Counted from the first letter of the stretch, positions 17,736-26,203 are shown. The stretch: 38,987 bases of DNA from Bradyrhizobium sp. Ai1a-2 (GCF_000426245.1 NZ_AUEZ01000075.1:1-38987); one strand, 5' to 3'. Notes: a model not told the origin generated them from the sequence alone. A program made the numbers and translations.

Positions 17736-19061
17736 GTGCTGAGATATCCATCGCTTCGGAAACCGCTCGACATCCTGTTCTTCCTCGCCTGCATCGCCTT
17801 GACAGCGGAAGTGCTCGTTCCCGAGATTTTCGGGCACGGCAAGACCAAGGATTATCCGTTGTGGTATTGGGCCGGGCAGCAGGTGCTGCAGGGCAAGGAT
17901 CTCTATCCCGCCGATCCTCATACCTATTTTGATTTCATCTACCCGCCGCTGCCGGCAGTGCTGCTCGCCGTGCCGAGCTACTTCGGCAAGATTGCGCTCT
18001 ATCTCGCGCTCTGCCTGCTCAACGTCATCGCCTGGTGGATGTCCGCGCAGTTGTCGCACGCGATGGCGGGATCGGGACGCAAGCCGGGCTGGTTATTGGA
18101 AGCGCTGCCCGGATTCGTCACCCTCACATTTGTCTTTGATATGTTCGATCTCGGCCAGCCAAACCTCATTCTGCTGGCGATGATGCTGTACGGATTCTGG
18201 CTGTTGCGGCTGAAGCGGCCATGGTTCGCCGGAAGCATGTTTGCACTGGCGACCGCGATCAAGGTGTTTCCGGTAGCGGTACTGCCCTATCTGATCTGGC
18301 GCAGGCGCTGGAAGGCGGTTGCGAGCACGTTGGTGTTTCTTGTCGTGTTCCTGTTCGTGCTGCCGGCGCCATTCCGCGGCTTCCAGCACAACGTCACGGA
18401 GTTGAAGACGTGGTACCAGGGCATGGTCGGCTCGAGCTCGGAAAAAGGCTTCGGCCAGCGCGACGAGCAGAACTGGTCCTGGGTCAACCAGTCGATCATC
18501 GCGATGACGCATCGGCTGACGCGTCCGGTCAACTACAACCAGGACGACCCGTTCAAGGCCCAGCCACCGCGCTACATGAACATCGTCGATCTCGACTTCA
18601 AGACGTCGAACCTCATCGTGCTCGCGGTCTCGCTCGCGCTCGGTCTCGGCTATATCGCGGTGATGCCGCCGGCGTCGCGCCGGACCGAGAAATCCGATGC
18701 GGAAGAGATCGGCATCCTGTTCTGCCTGATGACAGTCGCCTCGCCGCTGGCGCGGCAATACTACTTCCTGTGGCTGTTCTTCCCGATGACGGTCCTGATG
18801 CATCGCGCCGCCTATGATCCCCGGCCGGCGGTCAGGACCGGGACATGGATCCTGCTGGGCGTTGCGGGCTGCCTGCTCCTGTTGTCATTGCCGCTGTTTC
18901 CGATCGATGTGCAGGCCTATGGTAACAATCTCGTGGCGACCATCGTGCTCGTGGGCGGACTAGTCTGGCACATGCGGCATTCACCTGCGGCCGATGCCGC
19001 CAGCGCTTTGCCTCCGGCGGCGGGCGGGCTAAAACTCGGTGACAACAGCGCGCACAGCTAG
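17736..19061 (+). CDS. GT87-like polytopic glycosyltransferase (DUF2029)
   Basis: A 441-residue membrane protein with about ten hydrophobic segments. The early loop has DYPLWYWAGQQVLQGKDLYP followed by FDFIYPPLPAVLLAVPSYFG, a layout seen in GT87/DUF2029 polyprenyl-phosphate-sugar-dependent mannosyltransferases, which add sugars on the periplasmic side. DLGQPNLILLAMMLYGFWLL and ATAIKVFPVAVLPYL also fit the family. Start is GTG 17736, preceded by a GGAACGAG-like site. The M20 peptidase gene starts 11 bases after its stop, so the two may be co-transcribed. The acceptor is unknown. Confidence 0.8.
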   Translation: MLRYPSLRKPLDILFFLACIALTAEVLVPEIFGHGKTKDYPLWYWAGQQVLQGKDLYPADPHTYFDFIYPPLPAVLLAVPSYFGKIALYLALCLLNVIAWWMSAQLSHAMAGSGRKPGWLLEALPGFVTLTFVFDMFDLGQPNLILLAMMLYGFWLLRLKRPWFAGSMFALATAIKVFPVAVLPYLIWRRRWKAVASTLVFLVVFLFVLPAPFRGFQHNVTELKTWYQGMVGSSSEKGFGQRDEQNWSWVNQSIIAMTHRLTRPVNYNQDDPFKAQPPRYMNIVDLDFKTSNLIVLAVSLALGLGYIAVMPPASRRTEKSDAEEIGILFCLMTVASPLARQYYFLWLFFPMTVLMHRAAYDPRPAVRTGTWILLGVAGCLLLLSLPLFPIDVQAYGNNLVATIVLVGGLVWHMRHSPAADAASALPPAAGGLKLGDNSAHS

Positions 19062-19072
19062 GGAATTCAGCG

Positions 19073-20476
19073 ATGTCCAATCCAAAGCTTCAGGCGGTCC
19101 TCGACCGCATCGACGCCGATTTCGACAACAGCCTGGAGCGGCTGTTCTCGCTGCTGCGGATCAAATCGATCTCGGCCGATCCGGCCTTTGCGGGTGACTG
19201 CAAGGCGGCGGCAGAGCACATCGCCAAGGACATCGCGACGCTCGGCTTCGCGGCCGAGGTGAGGCCGACCGCAGGCCATCCCGCCATTGTCGCCAAGGCC
19301 AATGGCAGCATGGATGGCCGGCCGCATGTGCTGTTCTACGGCCATTACGACGTGCAGCCGGTCGATCCGCTCGACCTGTGGCACCGTCCGCCATTCGAGC
19401 CCGTCGTCACCGATCACGCGGACGGCCGCAAGATCATCGTCGCGCGCGGCGCGGAGGACGACAAGGGTCAGTTGATGACGTTCATCGAAGCCTGCCGCGC
19501 CTGGAAGCAGGTGGCGGGTTCGCTGCCGGTCGACATCACCATCCTGATCGAGGGCGAGGAGGAAGTCGGCTCGAAGAATTTCGTGCCGTTCCTGGAAGCC
19601 AACAAGGCGGAGCTGAAAGCCGATTTCGCGCTGGTCTGCGACACCGGCATGTGGGACCCGAACACGCCGGCGATCACGACCTCGCTGCGCGGACTGGTCT
19701 ATGACGAGGTCAAGATCAAGGCCGCCAATCGCGACCTGCATTCCGGCGTGTTCGGCGGCGGCGCGCAGAATCCGATCCGCGTGCTGACCCGCATTCTCGG
19801 CGGGCTGTTCGATGACAACGGCCGTATCACCATTCCCGGCTTCTACGACGGGGTGAAGGACCTGCCGCCCGATGTCCTCGAGCAGTGGAAGAAGCTCAAC
19901 CTGACGTCCGAGACTTTCCTGAAGCCGATCGGGCTCTCGCTGCCGGCCGGCGAGAAGGATCGTCTCCTGATCGAGCAGATCTCCTCGCGCCCGACCTGCG
20001 ACATCAATGGCATCGTCGGCGGCTACATTGGCGAGGGCTCGAAGACGGTGATCCCCTCGCTCGCCTCGGCCAAAATCTCGTTCCGCCTGGTCGAGGGGCA
20101 GGACCCCGCCAAGATCCGCAAGGCGTTCCGCGATTATGTGACCTCGCGGATCCCCGCCGATTGTTCGGTCGAATTCGGCGACCATTCCAGCGCGCCCGCG
20201 ATCGCGCTTGACTGGAACATGAAGCCGCTCGCCGCCGCCCGGCGCGCGCTGACGGAAGAGTGGGGCAAGGAAGCGGTCCTGATGGGATCAGGCGCATCGA
20301 TCCCGATCGTCGCCGATTTCAAGCGCACGCTCGGCCTCGATTCGCTTCTGGTCGGCTTCGGGCTCGACGACGACAATATCCATTCGCCGAACGAGAAATA
20401 CGACCTCAAGAGCTTCCACAAAGGCATTCGCTCCTGGGCGCGGATTCTCGCCGCGCTCGCGGAGCGCAATCCGTAG
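19073..20476 (+). CDS. M20-family metallopeptidase (dipeptidase type)
   Basis: A 467-residue cytoplasmic metallo-hydrolase of the M20 family. Metal-site motifs are visible: FYGHYDVQPVDP (His plus catalytic Asp), RGAEDDKGQL (bridging Asp), ILIEGEEEVGS (catalytic Glu and metal Glu), ALVCDTGMW (Asp) and a C-terminal DDDNIHSPNEKYDLKSF with the last metal His. The central dimerisation lid holds NRDLHSGVFGG. This pattern is typical of dipeptidases and carnosinase-like enzymes; the substrate is not defined. The TAG stop is part of the GTAG head of a REP unit, so the repeat sits exactly at the gene end. Confidence 0.92.
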   Translation: MSNPKLQAVLDRIDADFDNSLERLFSLLRIKSISADPAFAGDCKAAAEHIAKDIATLGFAAEVRPTAGHPAIVAKANGSMDGRPHVLFYGHYDVQPVDPLDLWHRPPFEPVVTDHADGRKIIVARGAEDDKGQLMTFIEACRAWKQVAGSLPVDITILIEGEEEVGSKNFVPFLEANKAELKADFALVCDTGMWDPNTPAITTSLRGLVYDEVKIKAANRDLHSGVFGGGAQNPIRVLTRILGGLFDDNGRITIPGFYDGVKDLPPDVLEQWKKLNLTSETFLKPIGLSLPAGEKDRLLIEQISSRPTCDINGIVGGYIGEGSKTVIPSLASAKISFRLVEGQDPAKIRKAFRDYVTSRIPADCSVEFGDHSSAPAIALDWNMKPLAAARRALTEEWGKEAVLMGSGASIPIVADFKRTLGLDSLLVGFGLDDDNIHSPNEKYDLKSFHKGIRSWARILAALAERNP

Positions 20477-20503
20477 GATGGGTAGAGCGAAGCGAAACCC
20501 ATC
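20473..20503 (+). repeat. REP unit upstream of the RAYT gene
   Basis: GTAG head followed by a hairpin: GATGGGT, a loop AGAGCGAAGCGAA, then ACCCATC. It has an inverted partner at 21076-21106 on the other side of the transposase gene. The TAG of its head is the stop codon of the M20 peptidase. Confidence 0.85.
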
Positions 20504-20527
20504 ATCTAACCATATGGGCACCTGCCG

Positions 20528-21064
20528 ATGACCGACTACCGCCGCAATTTCGTTCCCGGCGGTAGTTTCTTCTTCACTGTCAACCTGGCGGATCGGCAGC
20601 TGCGGTTGCTAACGGACCATATCGAAACGCTGCGCCTCGCGTTTCGGGAGACGCGCGCGCGTCATCCATTTACCATTGATGCCTTGGTGGTGCTGCCTGA
20701 TCACCTTCACGCGGTTTGGACGTTACCCGAGGGTGACGCAACTTTTGCGACGCGCTGGCGGCTGATCAAGTCAACGTTTTCGCGCAATCTTTCGTCCAAT
20801 GAACCGATCTCGGCTAGCCGTGCCGCAAAGGGCGAACGGGGCATATGGCAGCGGCGCTATTGGGAGCACACCATTCGCGACGAGGACGATCTCGCGCGCC
20901 ACATCGACTATATTCATATCAATCCGGTCAAGCATGGACTTGTGACTCGGGTCAGGGATTGGCCCTATTCGTCATTCCATCGGATGGTGAAGCTGGGAAT
21001 CTACCCAGAGGATTGGGCGGGGGACGTCGCGGAGCTTGACGGGAGTTTCGGCGAGCGGTCTTAG
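20528..21064 (+). CDS. REP-associated tyrosine transposase (RAYT, Y1/HUH)
   Basis: A 178-residue single-strand transposase of the IS200/IS605-related Y1 family, RAYT branch. The metal-binding HUH motif is His59-Leu60-His61 in LPDHLHAVW. The likely catalytic Tyr128 lies in DYIHINPVKHGLV, and WQRRYWEHTIRDEDD is also typical. RAYTs nick at REP hairpins behind a GTAG tetranucleotide and are thought to have spread REP sequences; they are usually single-copy, immobile genes. Inverted REP copies flank the gene at 20473 and 21076, a full REPtron arrangement. All key residues are intact, so it may still be active. Confidence 0.92.
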   Translation: MTDYRRNFVPGGSFFFTVNLADRQLRLLTDHIETLRLAFRETRARHPFTIDALVVLPDHLHAVWTLPEGDATFATRWRLIKSTFSRNLSSNEPISASRAAKGERGIWQRRYWEHTIRDEDDLARHIDYIHINPVKHGLVTRVRDWPYSSFHRMVKLGIYPEDWAGDVAELDGSFGERS

Positions 21065-21075
21065 CGCGGCGATAT

Positions 21076-21106
21076 GATGGGTTTCGCTGCGCTCTACCCA
21101 TCCTAC
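21076..21106 (-). repeat. REP unit downstream of the RAYT gene (inverted)
   Basis: GATGGGT, loop, ACCCATC, then CTAC: the reverse complement of the upstream unit with two or so differences (GCAGCG for GAAGCG). It ends 12 bases after the transposase stop begins its trailer, completing the flanking pair. Confidence 0.85.
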
Positions 21107-21127
21107 GGGGCCGCCACCAAAAGCTAA

Positions 21128-21153
21128 AACGCCGCCCGGGATTGGGCGGCGTT
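21128..21153. terminator. Strong hairpin terminator
   Basis: AACGCCGCCC and GGGCGGCGTT form a perfect 10-bp stem around a six-base loop (GGGATT). It is preceded by AAAAGCTAA and followed by CTTATTC, so it could work in both directions between the convergent RAYT and class II aldolase genes. Confidence 0.75.
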
Positions 21154-21209
21154 CTTATTCGGTAGTGCAGAGGTTGTTGGAGGCAACCTTACAGCAAAAT
21201 CCCGAAAAT

Positions 21210-21989
21210 TCAATTGCGGAAGCCCGGGTCGATGCGGTCGAGCTTGCGGAGCAAGGGCGGCCAGACCAGCGTGGTCGAGCGCAACTCGGCACGGTCGGGA
21301 TTGGAGAGCAGCGCGGTGTTCCTGTCGATCACGGACTGCTCGACCGGGTAGACGGTCGGGCCCAGCATGCGGGTGCGCACCTGCATGGTGCAGGCCCGCT
21401 CCAGGTGGTACATGCGTTCGAAGGCGGAGGCGACCGAGCGGCCGACCGTCAGCGTGCCGTGGTTGCGCAACAGCATGTGGTTCCTGCTGCCGAGATCGCG
21501 CTGCAGCCGCGGGCGCTCGTCATGATCGAGCGCGATGCCCTCGTAGTCGTGATAGGCGAGATCGTGGGTGACGAGTTGGGCGGTCTGGTTCAGCGGCAGC
21601 AGCCCTTCCGGATCGCTCGAGACCGCGGTGCCGTCAGGCGTGTGCAGATGGAGCACGCAGCCGGCGTCCTCGCGCACCTCGTGGATGGCGGAATGGATGG
21701 TGAAGCCGGCGGGGTTGATGTTGTAGTCGGTCTTCGACAGCAGGTTGCCGTGGAGATCGACCTTGACCAGGCTGGAGGCCGTGATCTCCTCGAACATCAG
21801 GCCATACGGATTGATCAGAAAGTGATGCTCCGGCCCCGGCACGCGCGCCGAGATGTGGGTGTCGACCAGGTCATCCCAGCCATACAGCGCTACAAGGCGG
21901 TAACAGGCAGCGAGGTTGACGCGCTGTTGCCACTCGGCATCCGTCATATCCGACGGCACTTCCTTCAAGCGAGCTTCCGCTGGCGACAT
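21210..21989 (-). CDS. Class II aldolase/adducin family protein
   Basis: A 259-residue protein of the class II aldolase/adducin fold, which includes fuculose- and ribulose-phosphate aldolases or epimerases. Zinc-ligand histidines are visible in VLHLHTPDGTAV and in the later RNHGTLTVG. The N-terminal part has DLVDTHISARVPGPEHHFLI and LMFEEITASSLVKVD, the usual substrate-binding region. The ATG has a GGGAGAAG ribosome-binding site. This long, adducin-like branch is common in Rhizobiales and has no proven substrate; a simple aldolase name would be an over-call. Confidence 0.9.
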   Translation of the reverse strand: MSPAEARLKEVPSDMTDAEWQQRVNLAACYRLVALYGWDDLVDTHISARVPGPEHHFLINPYGLMFEEITASSLVKVDLHGNLLSKTDYNINPAGFTIHSAIHEVREDAGCVLHLHTPDGTAVSSDPEGLLPLNQTAQLVTHDLAYHDYEGIALDHDERPRLQRDLGSRNHMLLRNHGTLTVGRSVASAFERMYHLERACTMQVRTRMLGPTVYPVEQSVIDRNTALLSNPDRAELRSTTLVWPPLLRKLDRIDPGFRN

Positions 21990-22098
21990 GACCGGCTTCT
22001 CCCATGTGTCGATTTGTCGGGAGGGAGCGTAACCTTGCCGCCAGCCGGCAGCAAGGCGAGTCCGGTGTGCCTGATATGCGATGCTGAGCGGAAAGCTA

Positions 22099-22215
22099 GA
22101 GCATGATCCGGAAAAGTGGAAACCGGTTTTCCCTGCGACAAACGCATAGCGTTTGCGCGGAGATCATGCTCAGACAAAGAGGTGAGATCATGATCCGTCC
22201 AAGCGGATCATGATC
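22099..22215. repeat. Two-part palindromic element (GAGCATGATC type)
   Basis: Part one (22099-22171) has inverted ends GAGCATGATC and GATCATGCTC, with inner hairpins GGAAAA/TTTTCC and AAACGC-ATA-GCGTTT. Part two (22186-22215) is a perfect 12-bp stem: GATCATGATCCG and CGGATCATGATC around TCCAAG. The last base of part two is the first base of the complement of the GT39 stop codon, so the hairpin starts immediately after that gene and is a good terminator candidate. Confidence 0.8.
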
Positions 22216-23864
22216 TAAGGGGCGGGGATTGCCAGCAGGCTCGAGATGCTGCGGCCGCGGATGTCGTAGACGCGGGCGAAGACGACGTCGTCGCGCTTGA
22301 TTTCGACCATCACGGGAGCGGTGAGGCCCTTGCAGTAGAACTCGCCGAGCGTCATGGCGAAATCCGCGGACTGGCTGTCCCAGCCGATGGTGAAGTCGGG
22401 GCCGAGCGCGACCTGCGCCGGCCGCTGCGGGCCACAGACGGCGACCTTCCACTTGCCGTTCTGCGGCGGAATTTCCTGCCGCTCGATCAATTGCTCGCGC
22501 AGGCCATCGGAGGCCTGCTTCAGGGCCAGACCCCAGTAGTCGAGCATGAACAGGTCGTCGGCTCCGCGGACCGTACCGGCAATGTGATTGAAGTGGGTAT
22601 ATTGATACGGATGCAGCCGGATCATCTCGCTGAGCGGCAGCAGCAGGCCGAAGGTGAAGACGGCGAGTGCCACCGGCTGCCAGCTTCGCCGCTTTTCGCC
22701 GAGCCAGTCCATGGTCCGCGCGAAGGCAAAGCCAGCCAGCACCGCCATCGGCGGGATCACGAAAATGAAATGGCGAATGCCGTTATAGAGCGCCGGCCGC
22801 TTCACCATCGCGACGACCAGCGGCAGCGTTGCCGCGAGCGTCAGCATCAGCAGGACGGTCTTGCGCCGCGCAGTCACGTCGGCGCGCGACAGCGACATCA
22901 GGCTCATGACGACAGCTGCGACCAGGAGGCCGAGCAGCACTTCGGGAAGCTGCAGCGCGAACAGCGTCGGCAGATAGGACCACGGCATGTCCGGCACCGA
23001 GACCAGCGCGCCGTCGAACATCTCCTTCCACGGCTTTTCGAAGAAGTGCGAGAAATAGGTGACGGCTTCGAGCGGGTGGCCCGGTTCCATGATCGACCAC
23101 GGCCAGATCAGGCCCATCACCAGATAGCCGAAGATCAGCCCTGGCAGAAGCACGTAGACCACATGGACGAAGCGATACGCCGCTTCGCGCGCGCCTTGCT
23201 TGCGGAATTCTTCAAGCAGCAGCGGCAGGAAGCCCACCGCGGCGTAGATCAACGCCAGACCGCCGAGCACCCGGCAGCCGAGCGAAAGCCCGGCGCCAAA
23301 CCCGACGATCAGGATGGTGCGCGGCGAGGGCGCCGGATATTCCTCGGCGAGGCGCACAAGGCCCATCAGCAAGATCGCCATTGCCACCGCGAATGGCGCG
23401 TCCTTCGGGTTCATGAACATGTGGCCGTAGAAGGTCGGGCACAGCGCAAGCAACAGCAGCGCGGCAAGGCCGGCCAGGGGGCCACCCAGGCGGCGGCCGA
23501 GCCGCCAGGTGACCGCGAGCCCGATCACGCCAACAACGGCGCCGAGCAGCCGGCGGGTCTCGAACAGTTCGAGCGGGATGACCTTGTGCAGGAGTGCCGC
23601 GGCCATGTCGAAGCCGCCGCCATACATGTAGAGATTGGCGAATGAGAGCGCGCCGGTGTCCTTGAAACCGGAACCGTACATGCGCAGCAGGAGGTCGGCG
23701 TATTCGGCGTGGGTGTAGTCGTCCCAGCCCAGCCCGTAATCACGGAACGTGAGTCCCGCGATCAGGGCGACCGCGCTCAGCACGATGATCGCGAGATCAT
23801 CGCAGGTCTTTTCCACCGAGCGCCGCGCGGGCGTTTCGATGGCAGAAGTAGTAATGGATGACAT
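22215..23864 (-). CDS. GT39-like/ArnT-type membrane glycosyltransferase
   Basis: A 549-residue protein with around ten to twelve membrane segments. After TM1 comes FRDYGLGWDDYTHAEYADLL with an Asp pair at the place of the catalytic acid in GT39/GT-C enzymes; further typical parts are NPKDAPFAVAMAILLMGLVRL and YNGIRHFIFVIPPMAVLAGFA. GT-C enzymes transfer sugars from polyprenyl-phosphate donors on the periplasmic face. The soluble C-terminal domain (about 430-549) is beta-rich. The target (lipid A, lipid or protein) cannot be told from the sequence. A 30-bp perfect hairpin follows the stop. Confidence 0.85.
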   Translation of the reverse strand: MSSITTSAIETPARRSVEKTCDDLAIIVLSAVALIAGLTFRDYGLGWDDYTHAEYADLLLRMYGSGFKDTGALSFANLYMYGGGFDMAAALLHKVIPLELFETRRLLGAVVGVIGLAVTWRLGRRLGGPLAGLAALLLLALCPTFYGHMFMNPKDAPFAVAMAILLMGLVRLAEEYPAPSPRTILIVGFGAGLSLGCRVLGGLALIYAAVGFLPLLLEEFRKQGAREAAYRFVHVVYVLLPGLIFGYLVMGLIWPWSIMEPGHPLEAVTYFSHFFEKPWKEMFDGALVSVPDMPWSYLPTLFALQLPEVLLGLLVAAVVMSLMSLSRADVTARRKTVLLMLTLAATLPLVVAMVKRPALYNGIRHFIFVIPPMAVLAGFAFARTMDWLGEKRRSWQPVALAVFTFGLLLPLSEMIRLHPYQYTHFNHIAGTVRGADDLFMLDYWGLALKQASDGLREQLIERQEIPPQNGKWKVAVCGPQRPAQVALGPDFTIGWDSQSADFAMTLGEFYCKGLTAPVMVEIKRDDVVFARVYDIRGRSISSLLAIPAP

Positions 23865-24201
23865 GGCTACTGGTGACCCGGCGTCCCTCGGCCCTGCTGG
23901 CGCTTTAGGGCCTCATTCCCCGGCATCCATATAGCGCAGTTCCACTAACGAGTAATTGGGAATTGTGGCGTAATTTACTGATGCATCGCAGCAATTTGGC
24001 ATCAATTCGTAGCCGGTAAATTTACGGGGGACGCATTGTCGATCTACCGCCTCGAGGGGCGAATGGAGCGGTAATGTTGCCCTTCAAGATCCGGATAGGA
24101 ACCGTCTCCGGAATTGTTGGTTGGCGATGCACATAATATGACGGTATCGTGGCATAGGGGGCCGGCGCATCAGTTCAGCGCGGTTTTCGGGGGTGAGTTC
24201 G
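23865..24201. other. Divergent intergenic region without recognised gene
   Basis: Lies between the GT39-like gene and the plus-strand membrane protein. AT-richer from 23930 to 24030. No convincing coding frame, repeat or conserved promoter was found. Both genes' promoters must lie here. A short imperfect hairpin (GGCCCT / AGGGCC) occurs near 23890-23910. Confidence 0.4.
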
Positions 24202-25122
24202 ATGATGGTCGGGATGTTGGTCGCGGGTTTAGGCCTGCTTTTGGCAGGCCTGCTGGCGATCGGCTATGGCATTCAATACAAGGAATTCAGCGTCGGCAGC
24301 ACGCTGATTCTTTCCGGTGTATTCGGTTTCTGCACCGGCCTGATCATGTTCGGTCTTTGGCTCAATGTCCGGGAGCTGCGAAATCTCGCCCGGCGCTTGA
24401 GCGCCGAGATGCCTGAAGAGCCCCACGGCGATGAGCCCCACCGCGAATTTACGCTGCCGCCGGCCGCGCCGGTTGCGCCGCGTGCCGCGGCTGCGTCCGA
24501 GGGGGGCTTTCCGTTCAGGCGCGGTCCAGCCGCAGCAGCGGGTTCTGGGGGAGCCGAGTCGACCGCAACGGCGGCCGGTGCAACGCCGCCATGGTATCAC
24601 GAGGCCGCCGCGCGCGACCGCACCCGCAGCGAAGTGCCGCCAGGCGCGGAACCGTCGGAGGATGCTCCGGCGGCGCCCCAGCGGCGCAACTTGATGTTCT
24701 CCTCCACGCGCAAGGAGCGCGATCGGACGCTGCCGCGCGCGAGCGAACCTTTGAGCCCCGACAAGTTGTCGCCGGAGCTGCGTCCGAATTCGCCGCCGGC
24801 CGCCGAATCGGGCGAGCCGCAGGTGAACTTCGATGACACTTGGCCGAGGTCGGAGCGGCAACGACCTTCCGACCCTCCACCGCGCCGCGCGCCGCGCACG
24901 CCCTTGACCCCAGGCGAGGGCCCCAGCACGCCGGCGGCCGATCGTCGTCCTCCGCAGCCGCAGGAGCAGCCGCCAGTGACGGTGCTGAAATCGGGCGTCG
25001 TCGACGGCATGGCCTATTCGCTCTATTCCGACGGCTCGATCGAGGCGCAGATGCCGGAAGGCATGATGCGTTTCGCGTCCATCGACGAGCTGCGGGCGCA
25101 TCTCGACCAGCGTTCGTCATAG
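24202..25122 (+). CDS. Two-TM membrane protein with long proline-rich linker
   Basis: About 306 residues. The start has two adjacent hydrophobic helices (VAGLGLLLAGLLAIGYGI and GVFGFCTGLIMFGLWL). A long low-complexity linker rich in Pro, Ala and Arg spans about 75-250. A small conserved C-terminal domain follows (VVDGMAYSLYSDGSIEAQMP ... FASIDELRAHLD). GGGGGTGAG lies five bases before ATG 24202, a very good ribosome-binding site, so this start is preferred over GTG 24193. I know the C-terminal motif from Bradyrhizobium hypothetical proteins, but no function. The linker suggests it reaches from the membrane to a cytoplasmic or periplasmic partner. Confidence 0.75.
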   Translation: MMVGMLVAGLGLLLAGLLAIGYGIQYKEFSVGSTLILSGVFGFCTGLIMFGLWLNVRELRNLARRLSAEMPEEPHGDEPHREFTLPPAAPVAPRAAAASEGGFPFRRGPAAAAGSGGAESTATAAGATPPWYHEAAARDRTRSEVPPGAEPSEDAPAAPQRRNLMFSSTRKERDRTLPRASEPLSPDKLSPELRPNSPPAAESGEPQVNFDDTWPRSERQRPSDPPPRRAPRTPLTPGEGPSTPAADRRPPQPQEQPPVTVLKSGVVDGMAYSLYSDGSIEAQMPEGMMRFASIDELRAHLDQRSS

Positions 25123-25305
25123 ACCGGGAAATACTTGCAATCGCGCCGTCTTGAAAAATAAAGCGGCGTAGTTCTTGCTGGATTCTTGGCAGTCCGCCCA
25201 TATTTGGTAAGTAATGCGGGACTCCGCTGATGTATTGGCGTGGCCCGATACTGTGTGCCCGTCCAGCCCCTTTCCCTGTCGGAGCCTTGAAGAAAAGGTT
25301 GCGCG

Positions 25306-25719
25306 ATGACCGATGACACCGGCAAAAGCCCTGTCGAACTGACCGCCAACATCGTATCGGCCTATCTCAGCAACAATCCGACCCAGGCCTCGGAGATCCC
25401 CAACCTGATCAGCCAGGTTCACGCCGCCTTGATGCGGGTCGCCAGCGGACGGATCGAGGCGCCGCTCGAGCAGGCCAAGCCCGCGGTGTCCGTGAAGAAG
25501 TCGGTTACTCCTGAATATTTGGTCTGCCTGGAAGACGGCAAGCGATTCAAGTCGCTGAAGCGACACCTGCGCACGCAGTACAGCATGACGCCGGAACAAT
25601 ATCGGGAGAAATGGGGCCTGCCGGCTGACTATCCGATGGTCGCGCCGAACTATGCGGTAGCGCGCTCACAGCTTGCCAAGAAGATGGGCCTCGGCCAGCA
25701 GCAGCGGAAGCGGAAGTAG
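25306..25719 (+). CDS. mucR: MucR/Ros-family transcriptional regulator with altered zinc finger
   Basis: A 137-residue DNA-binding regulator. MucR/Ros proteins bind AT-rich sites and control exopolysaccharide, motility and cell-cycle genes in Rhizobiales. The prokaryotic zinc-finger region is CLEDGKRFKSLKRHLRTQY. Compared with Ros (Cys-x2-Cys-x9-His-x4-His) the ligands here are Cys74, Asp77, His87 and then Gln91/Tyr92, so the second Cys is Asp and the last His is lost. Zinc-poor or zinc-free family members with an intact fold are known, so it can still bind DNA. The N-terminal helix (LTANIVSAYLSNN) is the oligomerisation region. The C-terminus is basic (RKRK). Convergent with sufE. Confidence 0.92.
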   Translation: MTDDTGKSPVELTANIVSAYLSNNPTQASEIPNLISQVHAALMRVASGRIEAPLEQAKPAVSVKKSVTPEYLVCLEDGKRFKSLKRHLRTQYSMTPEQYREKWGLPADYPMVAPNYAVARSQLAKKMGLGQQQRKRK

Positions 25720-25738
25720 CGCAGCATCTTCAAGCGTG

Positions 25739-25775
25739 CGTTTTCGAGCGAAATGGACGAACCGAAATGGTCTAG
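25739..25775. repeat. Minimal head-to-tail form of the CTAG composite repeat
   Basis: GCGTTTTCGAGCGAAATGGAC matches the head of the element at 30048 (one mismatch) and is followed at once by GAACCGAAATGGTCTAG, matching its tail (one mismatch). The roughly 100 central bases of the full element are absent. It fills most of the gap between convergent mucR and sufE, and its CTAG supplies the sufE stop codon. Confidence 0.7.
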
Positions 25776-26203
25776 GAAGCGGCGGTCGCGAGCGTCTCGC
25801 GGGCGTCCGAGCGGATACGCTCGATCATCGAGCGCACCCCGTTGGAGCGCTGCGGCGTCAGGTGCTCGCGGAACCCGAACTCATCGAAGATCGCGGCCGC
25901 GTCCGTCGCCAGGATTTCCTTGGGCGTGCGGTCCGAATAAAGCGTGAGCAGGATCGCGATCAGCCCGCGCACGATATGCGCGTCGCTGTCGCCGAGATAA
26001 TGCAGCCGCGGCGCACCATTGCCGGCGCGGTCGATCTTCCTGGAGAGCCAGACCTGACTCACGCAGCCCTGCACCTTGTTGGCCGTGGAGTGTTCTTCCT
26101 CCGGCATCGGCGCAAGGGTGCGGCCGAGTTCGATGACGTACCGGTACCGGTCGTCCCACTCGTCGAGCAGCGAAAAGTTCTCCCTGATTTCGTCGATCGT
26201 CAT
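25772..26203 (-). CDS. sufE: SufE-family cysteine desulfuration protein
   Basis: A 143-residue SufE protein that accepts persulfide sulfur from the SufS cysteine desulfurase for Fe-S cluster assembly. The active Cys47 lies in NKVQGCVSQVW, the expected loop. The N-terminal IDEIRENFSLLDEWDDRYRY and the later GDSDAHIVRGLIAILLTLY are typical. Length is normal. The rest of the suf operon is not in this window, so this copy stands alone. Its TAG stop is within a CTAG repeat end. Confidence 0.95.
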   Translation of the reverse strand: MTIDEIRENFSLLDEWDDRYRYVIELGRTLAPMPEEEHSTANKVQGCVSQVWLSRKIDRAGNGAPRLHYLGDSDAHIVRGLIAILLTLYSDRTPKEILATDAAAIFDEFGFREHLTPQRSNGVRSMIERIRSDARETLATAAS

